From the NCBI RefSeq assembly GCF_015694735.1, contig NZ_JADQDP010000002.1, forward strand, positions 992,001 to 1,056,000: 64,000 nt of DNA. The letters are read 5' to 3'. This DNA is from Hymenobacter properus. GTDB lineage: Bacteria > Bacteroidota > Bacteroidia > Cytophagales > Hymenobacteraceae. Shown here piece by piece: positions 8,116-16,017 of this stretch (the stretch's first letter is position 1; every line of letters starts with the position of its first letter). The position numbers and the translations under genes are program-made. Below the pieces are notes generated by a model. The model saw only the letters and a list, made by a program, of their open reading frames with translations, was not told the origin of the DNA and did not search any database.

Positions 8116-8967
8116 ATGAAAAAACTGTACGCCGCTGCCGCGCTTCTTTGTTTATCCCTCTCTGCCTTTGGGCAAGACAAAACCGATAGAATAGCGGAAT
8201 CGATAGCGGCCGAAGGAAAAAGGCTTTACCGCTCGGAAATGGCTTCCTGGTACGGCACCGATATTTTCCTGGCGCAGCACAAGGACCAAGAGAGCATCGG
8301 CGGGTACTTTTCTTATCCGACCAAAGAAGGAGCCAACTGCATCTTTTTCTCGAAATCTGAAGCTCCTACGGTCATCGGCACCATTGCCTTTGATAGCACT
8401 TACAACGTGAAGACGGCCAGAGTCGGCCTCGAAAGCCGGCGCTTCACGGCCGAAGAAGCCCAGCTTTACGCCATTCGGGCCACTGCCTTGGCCACGATGC
8501 GCGCCGACACGCTTTTCAAGACCTACCGCAACACCAATTTGAACATCATTCCGCTGATTGCCAATGGCGAGCGGAAGGTGTATGTGCTCACGGGGCCTCA
8601 GCAAAACGGTGTCGTCATCTTCGGCAACGACTACCTGATGACCTTCGACGCCAACAACAAACTCCTCAAGAAGCGGCGGCTGCATAAAAACATCATTCCC
8701 ATCGAATACGGCCGCAGCCTGCCCGACAGCAGCACCGTGGAAGGGGCAATGCATAGCCATTTGCCCGAAACCGGGGATTTCATCACGGCCACGGACATCT
8801 GCACGCTGATGCTGTACGAGAAGTTTGCGAAGTGGAAGCAGCACACGGTGGTGTCGCCGTCTTACGTTTCTATCTGGAATTGCCAAACCGATGAGTTGGT
8901 GGTCTTGACTAAAAAAGCAGTGGAGCGCATTAATAAATACCAGCAGAAGAACCACTTTGTGCGATAG
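8116..8967 (+). CDS. Secreted protein of unknown function
   Basis: I do not recognise this 283-residue protein. It begins with a clear signal peptide (MKKLYAAAALLCLSLSAFGQ), which fixes the start at 8116 rather than at 8092. The rest is soluble, of mixed alpha/beta character, with few cysteines and no membrane segment. It includes FDSTYNVKTARVGLE, YRNTNLNIIPLIANGERKVYVL and NDYLMTFDANNKLLKKRRLH. The last of these resembles proteins that store a value and format it, but no catalytic motif stands out. It is monocistronic, with a terminator at 9016-9041. Confidence 0.7.
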   Translation: MKKLYAAAALLCLSLSAFGQDKTDRIAESIAAEGKRLYRSEMASWYGTDIFLAQHKDQESIGGYFSYPTKEGANCIFFSKSEAPTVIGTIAFDSTYNVKTARVGLESRRFTAEEAQLYAIRATALATMRADTLFKTYRNTNLNIIPLIANGERKVYVLTGPQQNGVVIFGNDYLMTFDANNKLLKKRRLHKNIIPIEYGRSLPDSSTVEGAMHSHLPETGDFITATDICTLMLYEKFAKWKQHTVVSPSYVSIWNCQTDELVVLTKKAVERINKYQQKNHFVR

Positions 8968-9015
8968 GCCAAACTGCCTTGCAAAGGGCATAGCAGTCCA
9001 TTATGCCATTAAAAG

Positions 9016-9041
9016 AAGCCGCTCCACCAGCGGCTTTTTTT
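9016..9041 (+). terminator. Intrinsic terminator
   Basis: AAGCCGCT pairs with AGCGGCTT and is followed by a run of T, 49 nt after the stop codon at 8967. Confidence 0.8.
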
Positions 9042-9092
9042 ATGCCCTGAAAATATTTTTTCAACTATATGCACAATGTCAAACCTGGCTCG

Positions 9093-9100
9093 TACGTTTG
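9093..9100 (+). promoter_or_regulatory. -7 promoter element of the ABC transporter operon
   Basis: TACGTTTG is a perfect TAnnTTTG match. The predicted transcript start near 9106 lies inside the operator at 9102-9125. Confidence 0.65.
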
Positions 9101-9101
9101 C

Positions 9102-9125
9102 AGTGTACTAGAACAATAATACACT
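9102..9125. promoter_or_regulatory. Operator of the GntR (YtrA-type) repressor
   Basis: Perfect inverted repeat AGTGTA-N12-TACACT immediately downstream of the -7 box, so a bound repressor would block transcription start. From memory, the Bacillus subtilis YtrA repressor uses an inverted repeat with the same half-sites. A YtrA-type GntR regulator is the third gene of this operon. The half-site neighbourhood ACTAGAACAA also occurs twice (from 9107 and 9123). Confidence 0.7.
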
Positions 9126-9139
9126 AGAACAACAAGCTC

Positions 9140-9997
9140 ATGGTTCGGATTCGCAACCTCCATTTTGGGTACTCCCGCAAGCGCCCCCTCTTTCAAAACC
9201 TCAACCTGACGCTGGAGCGCGGCCACATCTACGGCTTGCTGGGCAAGAACGGGGCGGGCAAATCCACGCTGCTCAAGAACATTGTAGGGCTGGCGTTTCC
9301 GCAGGCCGGCACCTGCGAGGTGCTGGGGCAGCCAGCCGGCAAGCGCCTGCCAGCCGTGCTGGCCGACTTGTTTTTCCTGCCCGAAGAGGTGTACGTGCCC
9401 GCCGTGACGGCTGCCAATTTCGTGGCCCACACAGCGGGGTTCTACCCCAAGTTCGACCACCAGGCGCTGAACCACTACCTCAGCGAGTTCGAGGTGCCAA
9501 ACGAGGCGGTGCTAAACAAGTTGAGCTTCGGGCAGCAGAAAAAGTTCATGATTGCCTTCGCGCTGGCCGCCAACACCAGCCTGCTGGTGCTCGACGAACC
9601 CACCAACGGCCTGGACATTCCGAGCAAGGTACAGTTCCGCAAAATCGTGGCTTCGGCCCTCACCGAGGAGCGCTGCGTGGTGGTGTCGACGCACCAGGTG
9701 CGCGACCTCGACAGCCTGATTGACAGCGTGCTGGTGCTGCACGGCCAACGGGTGGTGCTCAACGCCGACCTGGGCGAGCTGGCCGAGCGGCTGCGGTTTG
9801 CCAGCGTGTCGGAGCCCGACGAAACGGCCCTCTACAGCGAAAGCTCCCTGCTGGGGTCTCACGTCATTCAGCCCAACCGCGGCGGCGTGCCGGGGCGCGT
9901 CGACCTGGAGCTGCTCTTCAATGCCCTGGTGAGCGAAGCGCCGGCCCTCACCGAGTACCTCACCCAAACCCAGTTCAGCCATGAGCCAGTTCTTTAG
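9140..9997 (+). CDS. ABC transporter ATP-binding protein
   Basis: ATPase of a two-gene exporter-type ABC system; 285 residues. Walker A is GKNGAGKST (about residues 36-44). The signature motif is the divergent LSFGQQKK, and Walker B is LLVLDEPTNGLD (about 153-164), followed by the H-switch in VVVSTHQVRD. The order and the GntR partner resemble YtrB/YhcH-type transporters that respond to cell-wall stress. The C-terminal about 70 residues form a small extra domain after the nucleotide-binding fold. The gene overlaps the permease gene by 17 nt, and the operon is led by the promoter at 9093 and the operator at 9102. Confidence 0.93.
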   Translation: MVRIRNLHFGYSRKRPLFQNLNLTLERGHIYGLLGKNGAGKSTLLKNIVGLAFPQAGTCEVLGQPAGKRLPAVLADLFFLPEEVYVPAVTAANFVAHTAGFYPKFDHQALNHYLSEFEVPNEAVLNKLSFGQQKKFMIAFALAANTSLLVLDEPTNGLDIPSKVQFRKIVASALTEERCVVVSTHQVRDLDSLIDSVLVLHGQRVVLNADLGELAERLRFASVSEPDETALYSESSLLGSHVIQPNRGGVPGRVDLELLFNALVSEAPALTEYLTQTQFSHEPVL

Positions 9998-10763
9998 TTT
10001 GCCGCGCTTTGTGCGCCTGTTTCGCAAGTTCACCGCCGAGCACCTGCGTACTTACCTGCTGGCGGGCGGCGTCGCATTCGGGTTGGTGGCGCTGTGGCTG
10101 AGCCTGGGCGTGAACGAAACGGCCAAGGAACCCTTGGGCCTGGGCACGCAAATAGGGGCTTTCCTGGCGGGGCTGGGCCTGGGCGGAAGCTTGCTCACCA
10201 GCTCCGTATTTGCCTCCTTCGGCGACAAGCGGCAGGCCACGGCGGCCCTCATGCTGCCGGCCTCTGGCTGGGAGAAATTCCTGGTGGGCTGGTGCTACGC
10301 GCTGCCGGTGTTTTTGCTGGTGTACGTGAGCGGTTTTTACGCCGTCGATGCCCTGATATTGAAGCTGAATACCGGAACGGGCCAGGTGGCGCACCTGCTG
10401 CCGCTGTTTTCGACCGACGACAAACTGTACTTGGCGCTGCTGGCTTACGCGGTGTTGAGCTCGGCCTTCCTGTGGGGAAGCATATTTTTTACGAAGCAGC
10501 AGTTTTTGCTCACTGCTTTCGGGCTGTTGGTAGGAAGCGTGTTGCTGCAAGTGCTGAACTACAAGCTGGTACAGGGCCTGCTGGGGCGCGATGTCGACAC
10601 GGCCATGCCTTTTTCCAACGTCACTTTTTTGGAAGGCAAGCAGTGGTATTCAGTCAGTCTGCCATTTGTCATCAATGGGTGGAAAGTGATGGGAACGGCG
10701 CTGGCGCTGATGCTGCTGGTGTGGGCCGCGGCCTACGCCCGTCTGAAAGAAAAAGAGGTTTAA
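9981..10763 (+). CDS. ABC transporter permease (ABC-2 type)
   Basis: Integral membrane partner of the preceding ATPase; 260 residues. About six hydrophobic segments are visible, for example YLLAGGVAFGLVALWLSLGV (about 29-48), IGAFLAGLGLGGSLL, FLVGWCYALPVFLLVYVSGF, LALLAYAVLSSAFLWGSIFF, FLLTAFGLLVGSVLLQVL and VMGTALALMLLVWAAAYA. No domain signature beyond that, so the assignment rests on topology and operon position. The transported substrate is unknown. Confidence 0.8.
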   Translation: MSQFFSLPRFVRLFRKFTAEHLRTYLLAGGVAFGLVALWLSLGVNETAKEPLGLGTQIGAFLAGLGLGGSLLTSSVFASFGDKRQATAALMLPASGWEKFLVGWCYALPVFLLVYVSGFYAVDALILKLNTGTGQVAHLLPLFSTDDKLYLALLAYAVLSSAFLWGSIFFTKQQFLLTAFGLLVGSVLLQVLNYKLVQGLLGRDVDTAMPFSNVTFLEGKQWYSVSLPFVINGWKVMGTALALMLLVWAAAYARLKEKEV

Positions 10764-10778
10764 CCGCGACGCATTGCT

Positions 10779-11162
10779 ATGGAATTTAAAGACAACGAGG
10801 CCATTTACCTGCAAATAGCCGGGTACGTGAGCGAGCTAATCCTGCGCGGCAAATGGCCGCCCGACAGCAAGATTCCGTCGGTACGAGAGCTGGCCGGCGA
10901 CCTGCAGGTGAACCCTAACACCGTGATGCGGACCTACGAGTTGCTGCAGGGCCAGGAGGTGCTCTACAACAAGCGCGGCATCGGCTTTTTTGTGGCGCAG
11001 GCCGCGGTGCAGCAGGTGCAGGCTGCCCGCCGCGAGCGGTTTCTGAGCCAGGAGCTGCCCGAAGTGTTTGGCACCATGCTGCTGCTGGGCATCGGCCTGC
11101 CCGAAGTGCAGCGCCGCTACGAAGAATTCAAAACTACCCAATCCCTTCCCGCCGTTTCCTGA
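10779..11162 (+). CDS. GntR-family transcriptional repressor, YtrA subfamily
   Basis: 127 residues. A winged helix-turn-helix fills about residues 8-75 (YLQIAGYVSELILRGKWPPD, IPSVRELAGDLQVNPNTVMR, YNKRGIGFFV), followed by only about 50 residues of helix instead of a ligand-binding domain. That short form defines the YtrA subfamily. It is the third gene of the ABC operon and is the likely binder of the AGTGTA-N12-TACACT operator at 9102-9125, giving negative autoregulation. Its stop codon overlaps the next start in TGATG. Confidence 0.92.
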   Translation: MEFKDNEAIYLQIAGYVSELILRGKWPPDSKIPSVRELAGDLQVNPNTVMRTYELLQGQEVLYNKRGIGFFVAQAAVQQVQAARRERFLSQELPEVFGTMLLLGIGLPEVQRRYEEFKTTQSLPAVS

Positions 11163-11863
11163 TGAAAACCAGCACCAAACTTCTGACTGCGGCCGTGGCG
11201 CTGCTGCTGGGCTCGCTCCTGAGCTACGACCTGGCGTTGAGCGCCGAATACCGCACCGGCCATTACAAGAACCCTTTTTATGGCTACACGGCCCTGCCCC
11301 TGAGCGGCTTCGACGAGATAGCCGTTCCGGCCGCCAGCCGTTTCAGCATAGCCATCAAGCGCGGCCCCTACGCCGTGCACCTCAACGACGAGGCCACCAA
11401 ATACGTGCGCATCACCCGGCAGGGCTCGCGGCTGACCGTGGCCCTGGCTTACCCGGAAAAAGAAGAACACCTTGGCAACCGGCAAACGGTCATTATTTCG
11501 TGCCCGGAGCTGCGGCAGCTGAGCACGGATGCGCCCGCCAGCGTGGCCGGCAACCGCACTGAGGGCGGCTGCTTTGTGACCCTTGAGGCCTTGCAGCAGG
11601 ACAGCCTGACGGTGCGTGCCGGCCACAACAGCTCGGTGCGGCTGTGGGGTAGTGCGCTGGGCCACTTCCGGGCCCTGATGACGGACCGCTCGCACTTGAG
11701 CCTGGAAAAAACTAACCGCATACAATCCGCCGATTTGGCCATTGGCACCGGCGGCGAGCTGGAGCAGGAGTGCGGCATTGCGCAGCCGCATTACCAGTTT
11801 GCCCGCAACACCTCGGTCCATTTCGAGGGCGCGGCAGCCTATGGGCTGGGCGCTATGAAGTAG
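11162..11863 (+). CDS. GIN-domain (DUF2807-like) secreted protein
   Basis: Last gene of the YtrA-type operon, starting inside the stop codon of the regulator. The 233-residue protein has an N-terminal signal or anchor segment (LLTAAVALLLGSLLSYDLAL). It continues with a repetitive beta-rich region: LSGFDEIAVPAASRFSIAI, YVRITRQGSRLTVAL, LRQLSTDAPASVAG, SLTVRAGHNSSVRLWGS. This is the pattern of putative adhesin/GIN domains, which form beta-helix-like solenoids. Function unknown. Its position suggests a periplasmic role linked to the ABC system. Confidence 0.65.
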   Translation: MKTSTKLLTAAVALLLGSLLSYDLALSAEYRTGHYKNPFYGYTALPLSGFDEIAVPAASRFSIAIKRGPYAVHLNDEATKYVRITRQGSRLTVALAYPEKEEHLGNRQTVIISCPELRQLSTDAPASVAGNRTEGGCFVTLEALQQDSLTVRAGHNSSVRLWGSALGHFRALMTDRSHLSLEKTNRIQSADLAIGTGGELEQECGIAQPHYQFARNTSVHFEGAAAYGLGAMK

Positions 11864-12005
11864 GCTCACAGCCATGCCCCGGCCAGCTGCAGGAGCTGCT
11901 GTGGTTGTAGCTGGCCGTTATTGATGCCTGCTGCCTCATCGGCGAGGACTTATCTGCATGGCTTCCTTTCGCGCTGCGTCGTTCAGGCACCAGCCTCAGC
12001 CGTTG

Positions 12006-12034
12006 TGTTACCATTGTGTTACCCCAATGTTACC
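12006..12034. promoter_or_regulatory. Three TGTTACC direct repeats with 11-nt period
   Basis: TGTTACC occurs at 12006-12012, 12017-12023 and 12028-12034, each separated by exactly 4 nt. The last copy ends 16 nt before the -7 box at 12051. Seven-base direct repeats with an 11-base period are the arrangement used by PhoB/OmpR-type response regulators. Confidence 0.5.
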
Positions 12035-12050
12035 TGGCGGGCACCGGGGG

Positions 12051-12058
12051 TACCTTTG
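12051..12058 (+). promoter_or_regulatory. -7 promoter element of the DUF2490 gene
   Basis: TACCTTTG is a perfect TAnnTTTG match, with the ATG 43 nt downstream at 12101. The frame is open further upstream to 11921, but the promoter and signal peptide argue for 12101. Confidence 0.6.
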
Positions 12059-12100
12059 GGGCCTTGGTCCGCTCCCGAAGCTGAGGCCTTGGCTTTCTGC

Positions 12101-12892
12101 ATGAACAAGTACCTTTTGGCCGGCGCGCTGCTGGCTGCCACGCTGGGTGCGGCCCCCGCCGCCCGCGCCCAAACGCCCCTCAACCCAGTGCAGCCCTGGG
12201 GCAGCTGGGCCATTCTCACGGCTCAATTGCCCGGCAGCACCGAGCACCGCTGGGGCGGCTACGTGGAGCTGCAGGGCCGCACCAATGCCCTGGCCCGGCA
12301 GTTTTTCTACTACGAGGCGAAAGGCGGCGTCAGCTTCGACATCGACCCCAACTTCACGCTGCTGGTAGGCGGCGGCCGCTATTCTACCTCCGACTACCGG
12401 GCGCTGGAAGACGGCCCGCTTAACGTCGAACATCGCCTGTGGGAGCAGCTCACGCTCACGCAATATTCCAAGCGCCTGAAGCTGGAGCACCGCTACCGCA
12501 TCGAGCAGCGCTGGTTTTCGTTTCGCGACGACAGCACGGCTTTTCGCCAGCGCATCCGCTACCGGCTCAACGGGTTTTTCCCGCTCAACAAGAAAACCAT
12601 CACCACCGGCACGCTTTTCCTCTCGGCCTACGACGAGATTTTTCTGAACCCCAGCGGCCCGGTGTTTGAGCGCAACCGGATTTATGGCGGCATCGGCTAC
12701 CAGGTTACTCCGCACTTCATTGCGCAGTTGGGCTACGTGAACCAGGCCAATTACAACTACACCAATGCCAGCGGCCAGTTTGTGCTGCAAAACACGGCGG
12801 CTAAGAATAACATTGTGCTGGCCCTGACCTACAAGTTTTCGCACCGCACCGTGCCGCCGGGGCAGGAGCGACTGCCCTCGCAGCAGGACTAG
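12101..12892 (+). CDS. DUF2490 domain outer-membrane protein
   Basis: 263 residues with a signal peptide (MNKYLLAGALLAATLGAAPA, cleavage near ARAQ). The mature part is a predicted small beta-barrel typical of DUF2490: WGSWAILTAQLPGSTEHRWG, KRLKLEHRYRIEQRWF, RQRIRYRLNGFFPLNKK, RNRIYGGIGYQVTPHFIAQL, and a terminal strand IVLALTYKF before a Pro/Gln-rich tail. DUF2490 proteins have no settled function. The triple direct repeat and -7 box upstream suggest activation by a response regulator. A terminator follows at 12927-12958. Confidence 0.8.
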   Translation: MNKYLLAGALLAATLGAAPAARAQTPLNPVQPWGSWAILTAQLPGSTEHRWGGYVELQGRTNALARQFFYYEAKGGVSFDIDPNFTLLVGGGRYSTSDYRALEDGPLNVEHRLWEQLTLTQYSKRLKLEHRYRIEQRWFSFRDDSTAFRQRIRYRLNGFFPLNKKTITTGTLFLSAYDEIFLNPSGPVFERNRIYGGIGYQVTPHFIAQLGYVNQANYNYTNASGQFVLQNTAAKNNIVLALTYKFSHRTVPPGQERLPSQQD

Positions 12893-12926
12893 CCGAGTGC
12901 TCAGCAAAACTCTTTTTTCTGCAAAC

Positions 12927-12958
12927 AAAAGGCCCGGCAACCATTGCCGGGCCTTTTG
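12927..12958 (+). terminator. Intrinsic terminator
   Basis: AAAAGGCCCGGCAA pairs with TTGCCGGGCCTTTT around a 4-nt loop, giving a strong 14-bp stem with A and T tails that could act in both directions. Confidence 0.85.
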
Positions 12959-12996
12959 TTTTCCCGTACACCCCTCGGCTTTAACTCGTGAAAACC

Positions 12997-14724
12997 ATGT
13001 CCAAAAAATCTGTAGCTGAAATCATTGTCGATACCCTCGTGGCCGCTGGCGTCAAGCGCGTATTCGGTGTGGTGGGTGATTCGCTCAACGGCATCACCGA
13101 CGACATTCGCTCCCGCGACAACATCGAATTCATTGCCGTGCGGCACGAGGAGGGCGGGGCCTTCGCCGCTGGCGCCGAGGCCCACCTCACCGGCGACCTG
13201 GCCGTGTGCGCCGGCTCCTGCGGACCCGGTAATACCCACCTCATCAACGGCTTGTTCGACTGCCACCGCAGCCGCGTGCCCGTGCTGGCCCTGGCCGCGC
13301 AGATTCCGAGCGTCGAAATTGGCACCGGCTACTTTCAGGAAACCCACCCCGAGCGCCTTTTTCGCGAGTGTAGCCATTATTGTGAGTTGATTTCGACGCC
13401 CGAGCAGGCCGTGCGCACCATTGAGAGCGCCGTGGCCGCCGCCTTGGGCCAGCGCGGCGTGGCCGTGGTGGTGCTGCCCGGCGATGTGGCCTACCTCGAA
13501 GCCGAAGCGCCCAAAGTGCTGCTGCCCACCCTGGGCCGTCGCAGCACCCTGCGCCCCTCGGATGCCGACATCCGCCAGGCCGCCCAGGTGCTTAACAATG
13601 GCCGTAAAGTCACCATACTGGCCGGCATTGGCTGCGCCGGGGCCCACTCCGAACTATTGCAAGTGGCCGAGCTGCTGCAGGCACCCGTGGTGCACGCCCT
13701 GCGCGGCAAGGAGCACTTGGAGCCGAACAATCCCTTTGACGTGGGCCTGAGCGGTCTGCTGGGCATGCCCGCCGGCTACCACGCCCTCATGGACGCCGAC
13801 ACCCTCCTGATGCTGGGCACCGACTTCCCTTACCGCCAGTTCTACCCCGAGGACGCCCGCGTGGTGCAGGTCGATGTACGGCCCGAAAACATTGGCCGCC
13901 GCACCCGCGTCGAAATCGGCCTGGTGGGCGACGTGGCCGATACCCTGCGCCAGTTGCTGCAATACCTCGTGTCGCACCCCGATTCCAGCCACCTCGAAGC
14001 CGCCCAGGAGCGCCACCGCGACGACGACGCCCACCTGGCCGAGCTGGCCACCGGCGATGCTGGCGACACCAGCCTGCACCCCCAGCACGTGGCCCGCCTG
14101 CTGGACGAGCTGGCTGCCGAAAACGCCATTTTTACCTGCGACGTGGGCACGCCCACCATTTGGGCCGGCCGCTACCTGCACATGAACGGGCAGCGCCGCC
14201 TTCTGGGCTCCTTCGTGCACGGCAGCATGGCCAATGCCGTGTCGCAGGCCTACGGTGCGGCCCTCAGCGACCCCGGCCGGCAGGTTATCGCTATGTGCGG
14301 CGACGGCGGCTTGGCCATGCTGCTGAGTGAGCTGCTGACCATCCGCCAGCACAAAATCCCCGTCAAAATCATCGTTTTCAACAATTCTGCCCTCAGCTTC
14401 GTGGAGCTGGAAATGAAAGCTGCCGGCATCCTTGAATACGGCACTGAGCTCGACAACCCCGACTTCGGCGCCGTGGCCGAAGCCGCTGGCCTGAAAGGTT
14501 TCCGCGTGAGCGACCCGGCCAACTTGGAAAGCGTATTGCGCCAGGCCCTGGCCCACGACGGCCCCGCGCTGGTCGATGCCGTGGTGAAGCGGCAGGAGCT
14601 GAGCATGCCGCCCAGCATCGAGCCCAAGCAGGCCAAAGGCTTCGGCCTGTATGCCCTAAAGGCGTTGATGAACGGCAAAGGCAGCGAGCTGCTGGAGCTG
14701 GCGAAAACGAACCTGTTCCGGTAG
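12997..14724 (+). CDS. poxB: Thiamine-dependent pyruvate oxidase / pyruvate:quinone oxidoreductase
   Basis: Flavo-thiamine enzyme of the PoxB group that decarboxylates pyruvate to acetate (with quinone) or acetyl phosphate (with oxygen). 575 residues, the usual length. Three domains are visible. The PYR domain (about 1-165) carries the catalytic glutamate in AVRHEEGGAFAA. The middle FAD-binding domain spans about 185-325. The PP domain (about 365-530) carries the ThDP signature CGDGGLAMLLSELLTIRQH with the downstream IIVFNN. The ending LLELAKTNLFR resembles the amphipathic lipid-activated tail of PoxB. The ATG at 12997 is preferred over GTG at 12988. I favour the quinone form but cannot exclude the oxygen-dependent one. 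Confidence 0.87.
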   Translation: MSKKSVAEIIVDTLVAAGVKRVFGVVGDSLNGITDDIRSRDNIEFIAVRHEEGGAFAAGAEAHLTGDLAVCAGSCGPGNTHLINGLFDCHRSRVPVLALAAQIPSVEIGTGYFQETHPERLFRECSHYCELISTPEQAVRTIESAVAAALGQRGVAVVVLPGDVAYLEAEAPKVLLPTLGRRSTLRPSDADIRQAAQVLNNGRKVTILAGIGCAGAHSELLQVAELLQAPVVHALRGKEHLEPNNPFDVGLSGLLGMPAGYHALMDADTLLMLGTDFPYRQFYPEDARVVQVDVRPENIGRRTRVEIGLVGDVADTLRQLLQYLVSHPDSSHLEAAQERHRDDDAHLAELATGDAGDTSLHPQHVARLLDELAAENAIFTCDVGTPTIWAGRYLHMNGQRRLLGSFVHGSMANAVSQAYGAALSDPGRQVIAMCGDGGLAMLLSELLTIRQHKIPVKIIVFNNSALSFVELEMKAAGILEYGTELDNPDFGAVAEAAGLKGFRVSDPANLESVLRQALAHDGPALVDAVVKRQELSMPPSIEPKQAKGFGLYALKALMNGKGSELLELAKTNLFR

Positions 14725-14730
14725 TATTCA

Positions 14731-14835
14731 CCTGTCATCCTGAGCGCAGCGAAGGACCTTCTCACGCTTGGAGCAGTAATCACTGCTAGTTATATCTTCG
14801 GTGAGAAAGTCCTTCGCTGCGCTCAGGATGACAGG
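14731..14835. repeat. Intergenic palindrome, type A (copy 2)
   Basis: Long inverted repeat with outer arms CCTGTCATCCTGAGCGCAGC and its complement, and an inner loop of about 30 nt. It starts 6 nt after the poxB stop codon. Confidence 0.92.
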
Positions 14836-14941
14836 CGGTGTGGGTGTACACTGGAGAGTACGCAGACCACTACCGAACCCAAAAGGCCCTGCCGTGTGTT
14901 AAATTCGGCCCCGCAACCCTAGCGGTGGCCGTTTCGCATCC

Positions 14942-15775
14942 ATGACCAACAAAGAAATCAAAGCCCTCATCTCGCTGCTCGACGACCCGGAAATCGCGCC
15001 GCAAATCCAGGACAAAATCCAGAACCTGGGCGAGAGCATCATTCCGTTTCTGGAAGAAAGCTGGGAGGAAACCCTCGACGGCCAGCAGCAGCAGCGGCTC
15101 GAAGACCTCATTCACCACCTGCAATTTGAGGGCTTGCAGCAGCGCCTGAAAGTGTGGCGCGAAGCCGGCGCCACCGACCTGCTCGAAGGTATGTGGCTGC
15201 TGAATACCTTCCAATATCCCGACGCTGACTTCCAGGCCCTAAACCGCGCCATCGAGCAGCTCCGCTTCGAGGCCTGGACCGCGCTGCGCCCCGACATGCA
15301 CCCCGCCGACCAGGTGCAGACGTTGAACTACGTCATCTTCCGCCAGCACAAGTTTGCGGCCAACACCCAGCATTTTCACTCGCCGGCCAACTCCATGCTG
15401 CAGCGCGTGATTGAGACCAAGCGCGGCAACCCGCTCACGCTCTGCGTGATTTACCTGCTGGTGGCCCAGCGCCTCAAGCTGCCCGTTTTCGGCGTGAACC
15501 TGCCCAATTTGTTCGTGCTCACTTTCCGCCCCGAGCTGAAAGGCGCCGAGCCATTCTATATCAACTGCTACAACCGCGGCCTCGTGCTCTCGCGCACCGA
15601 CATCGAGCACTACGTCTCGCAGCTCAACATCACCTCCAACCCGATGTTCTACGAGCCCTGCTCCAACCTCGACATCGTGCGCCGCGCCATGCGCAACCTG
15701 CAAATGAGCTTCGAGAAGCTGCAGGAACCCCTGAAAGCGGCGGAGGTAGCCGTGCTATTGAGCATCCTGGAATAG
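14942..15775 (+). CDS. SirB1-type transglutaminase-like protein
   Basis: 277 residues. It matches the SirB1/Transglut_core2 family: a helical N-terminal region with ALISLLDDPEIAPQIQDKI (a HEAT-like pair), then the core with NYVIFRQHKFAANTQHFHSP and SMLQRVIETKRGNPLTLCVIY. Next comes LVAQRLKLPVFGVNLPNLFV, where a catalytic Cys/His pair would be expected. The protein carries C168 in LTLCVIY but the usual histidine is replaced near LPNLFVL, so activity is doubtful. The family has no firmly assigned reaction. Flanked by palindromes on both sides, so probably monocistronic. Confidence 0.8.
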   Translation: MTNKEIKALISLLDDPEIAPQIQDKIQNLGESIIPFLEESWEETLDGQQQQRLEDLIHHLQFEGLQQRLKVWREAGATDLLEGMWLLNTFQYPDADFQALNRAIEQLRFEAWTALRPDMHPADQVQTLNYVIFRQHKFAANTQHFHSPANSMLQRVIETKRGNPLTLCVIYLLVAQRLKLPVFGVNLPNLFVLTFRPELKGAEPFYINCYNRGLVLSRTDIEHYVSQLNITSNPMFYEPCSNLDIVRRAMRNLQMSFEKLQEPLKAAEVAVLLSILE

Positions 15776-15793
15776 TAGGCATAGGGCGCAAGA

Positions 15794-16001
15794 CTGTCAT
15801 TGCGAGGGCGCAGCCCGTGGCAATCCGTCCTCTCAAGCGCGGCAAACCTAATAATGTGACAAAGCCCTGACGTGACGGCCCATCCCCGGCCCCACGCCAG
15901 AACAACAAAAGCCCCGGCGCTGTGCAGTGCCGGGGCTTTCTGGTAAAAAGGAGTGTCTGGTTTTGACAGGACGGATTGCCGCGCTGCGCTCGCAATGACA
16001 G
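15794..16001. repeat. Intergenic palindrome, type C, with a nested terminator
   Basis: The left arm (15794-15830) starts CTGTCATTGCGAGGGCGCAG. The right arm (15966-16001) is its imperfect complement ending CTCGCAATGACAG. About 135 nt lie between them, including the hairpin at 15907-15940. Confidence 0.85.
15907..15940. terminator. Bidirectional terminator between convergent genes
   Basis: AAAGCCCCGGC pairs with GCCGGGGCTTT. It sits between the convergent SirB1-type gene and the redoxin gene. Confidence 0.8.
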
Positions 16002-16017
16002 GCGGCGCGGACGGCTC

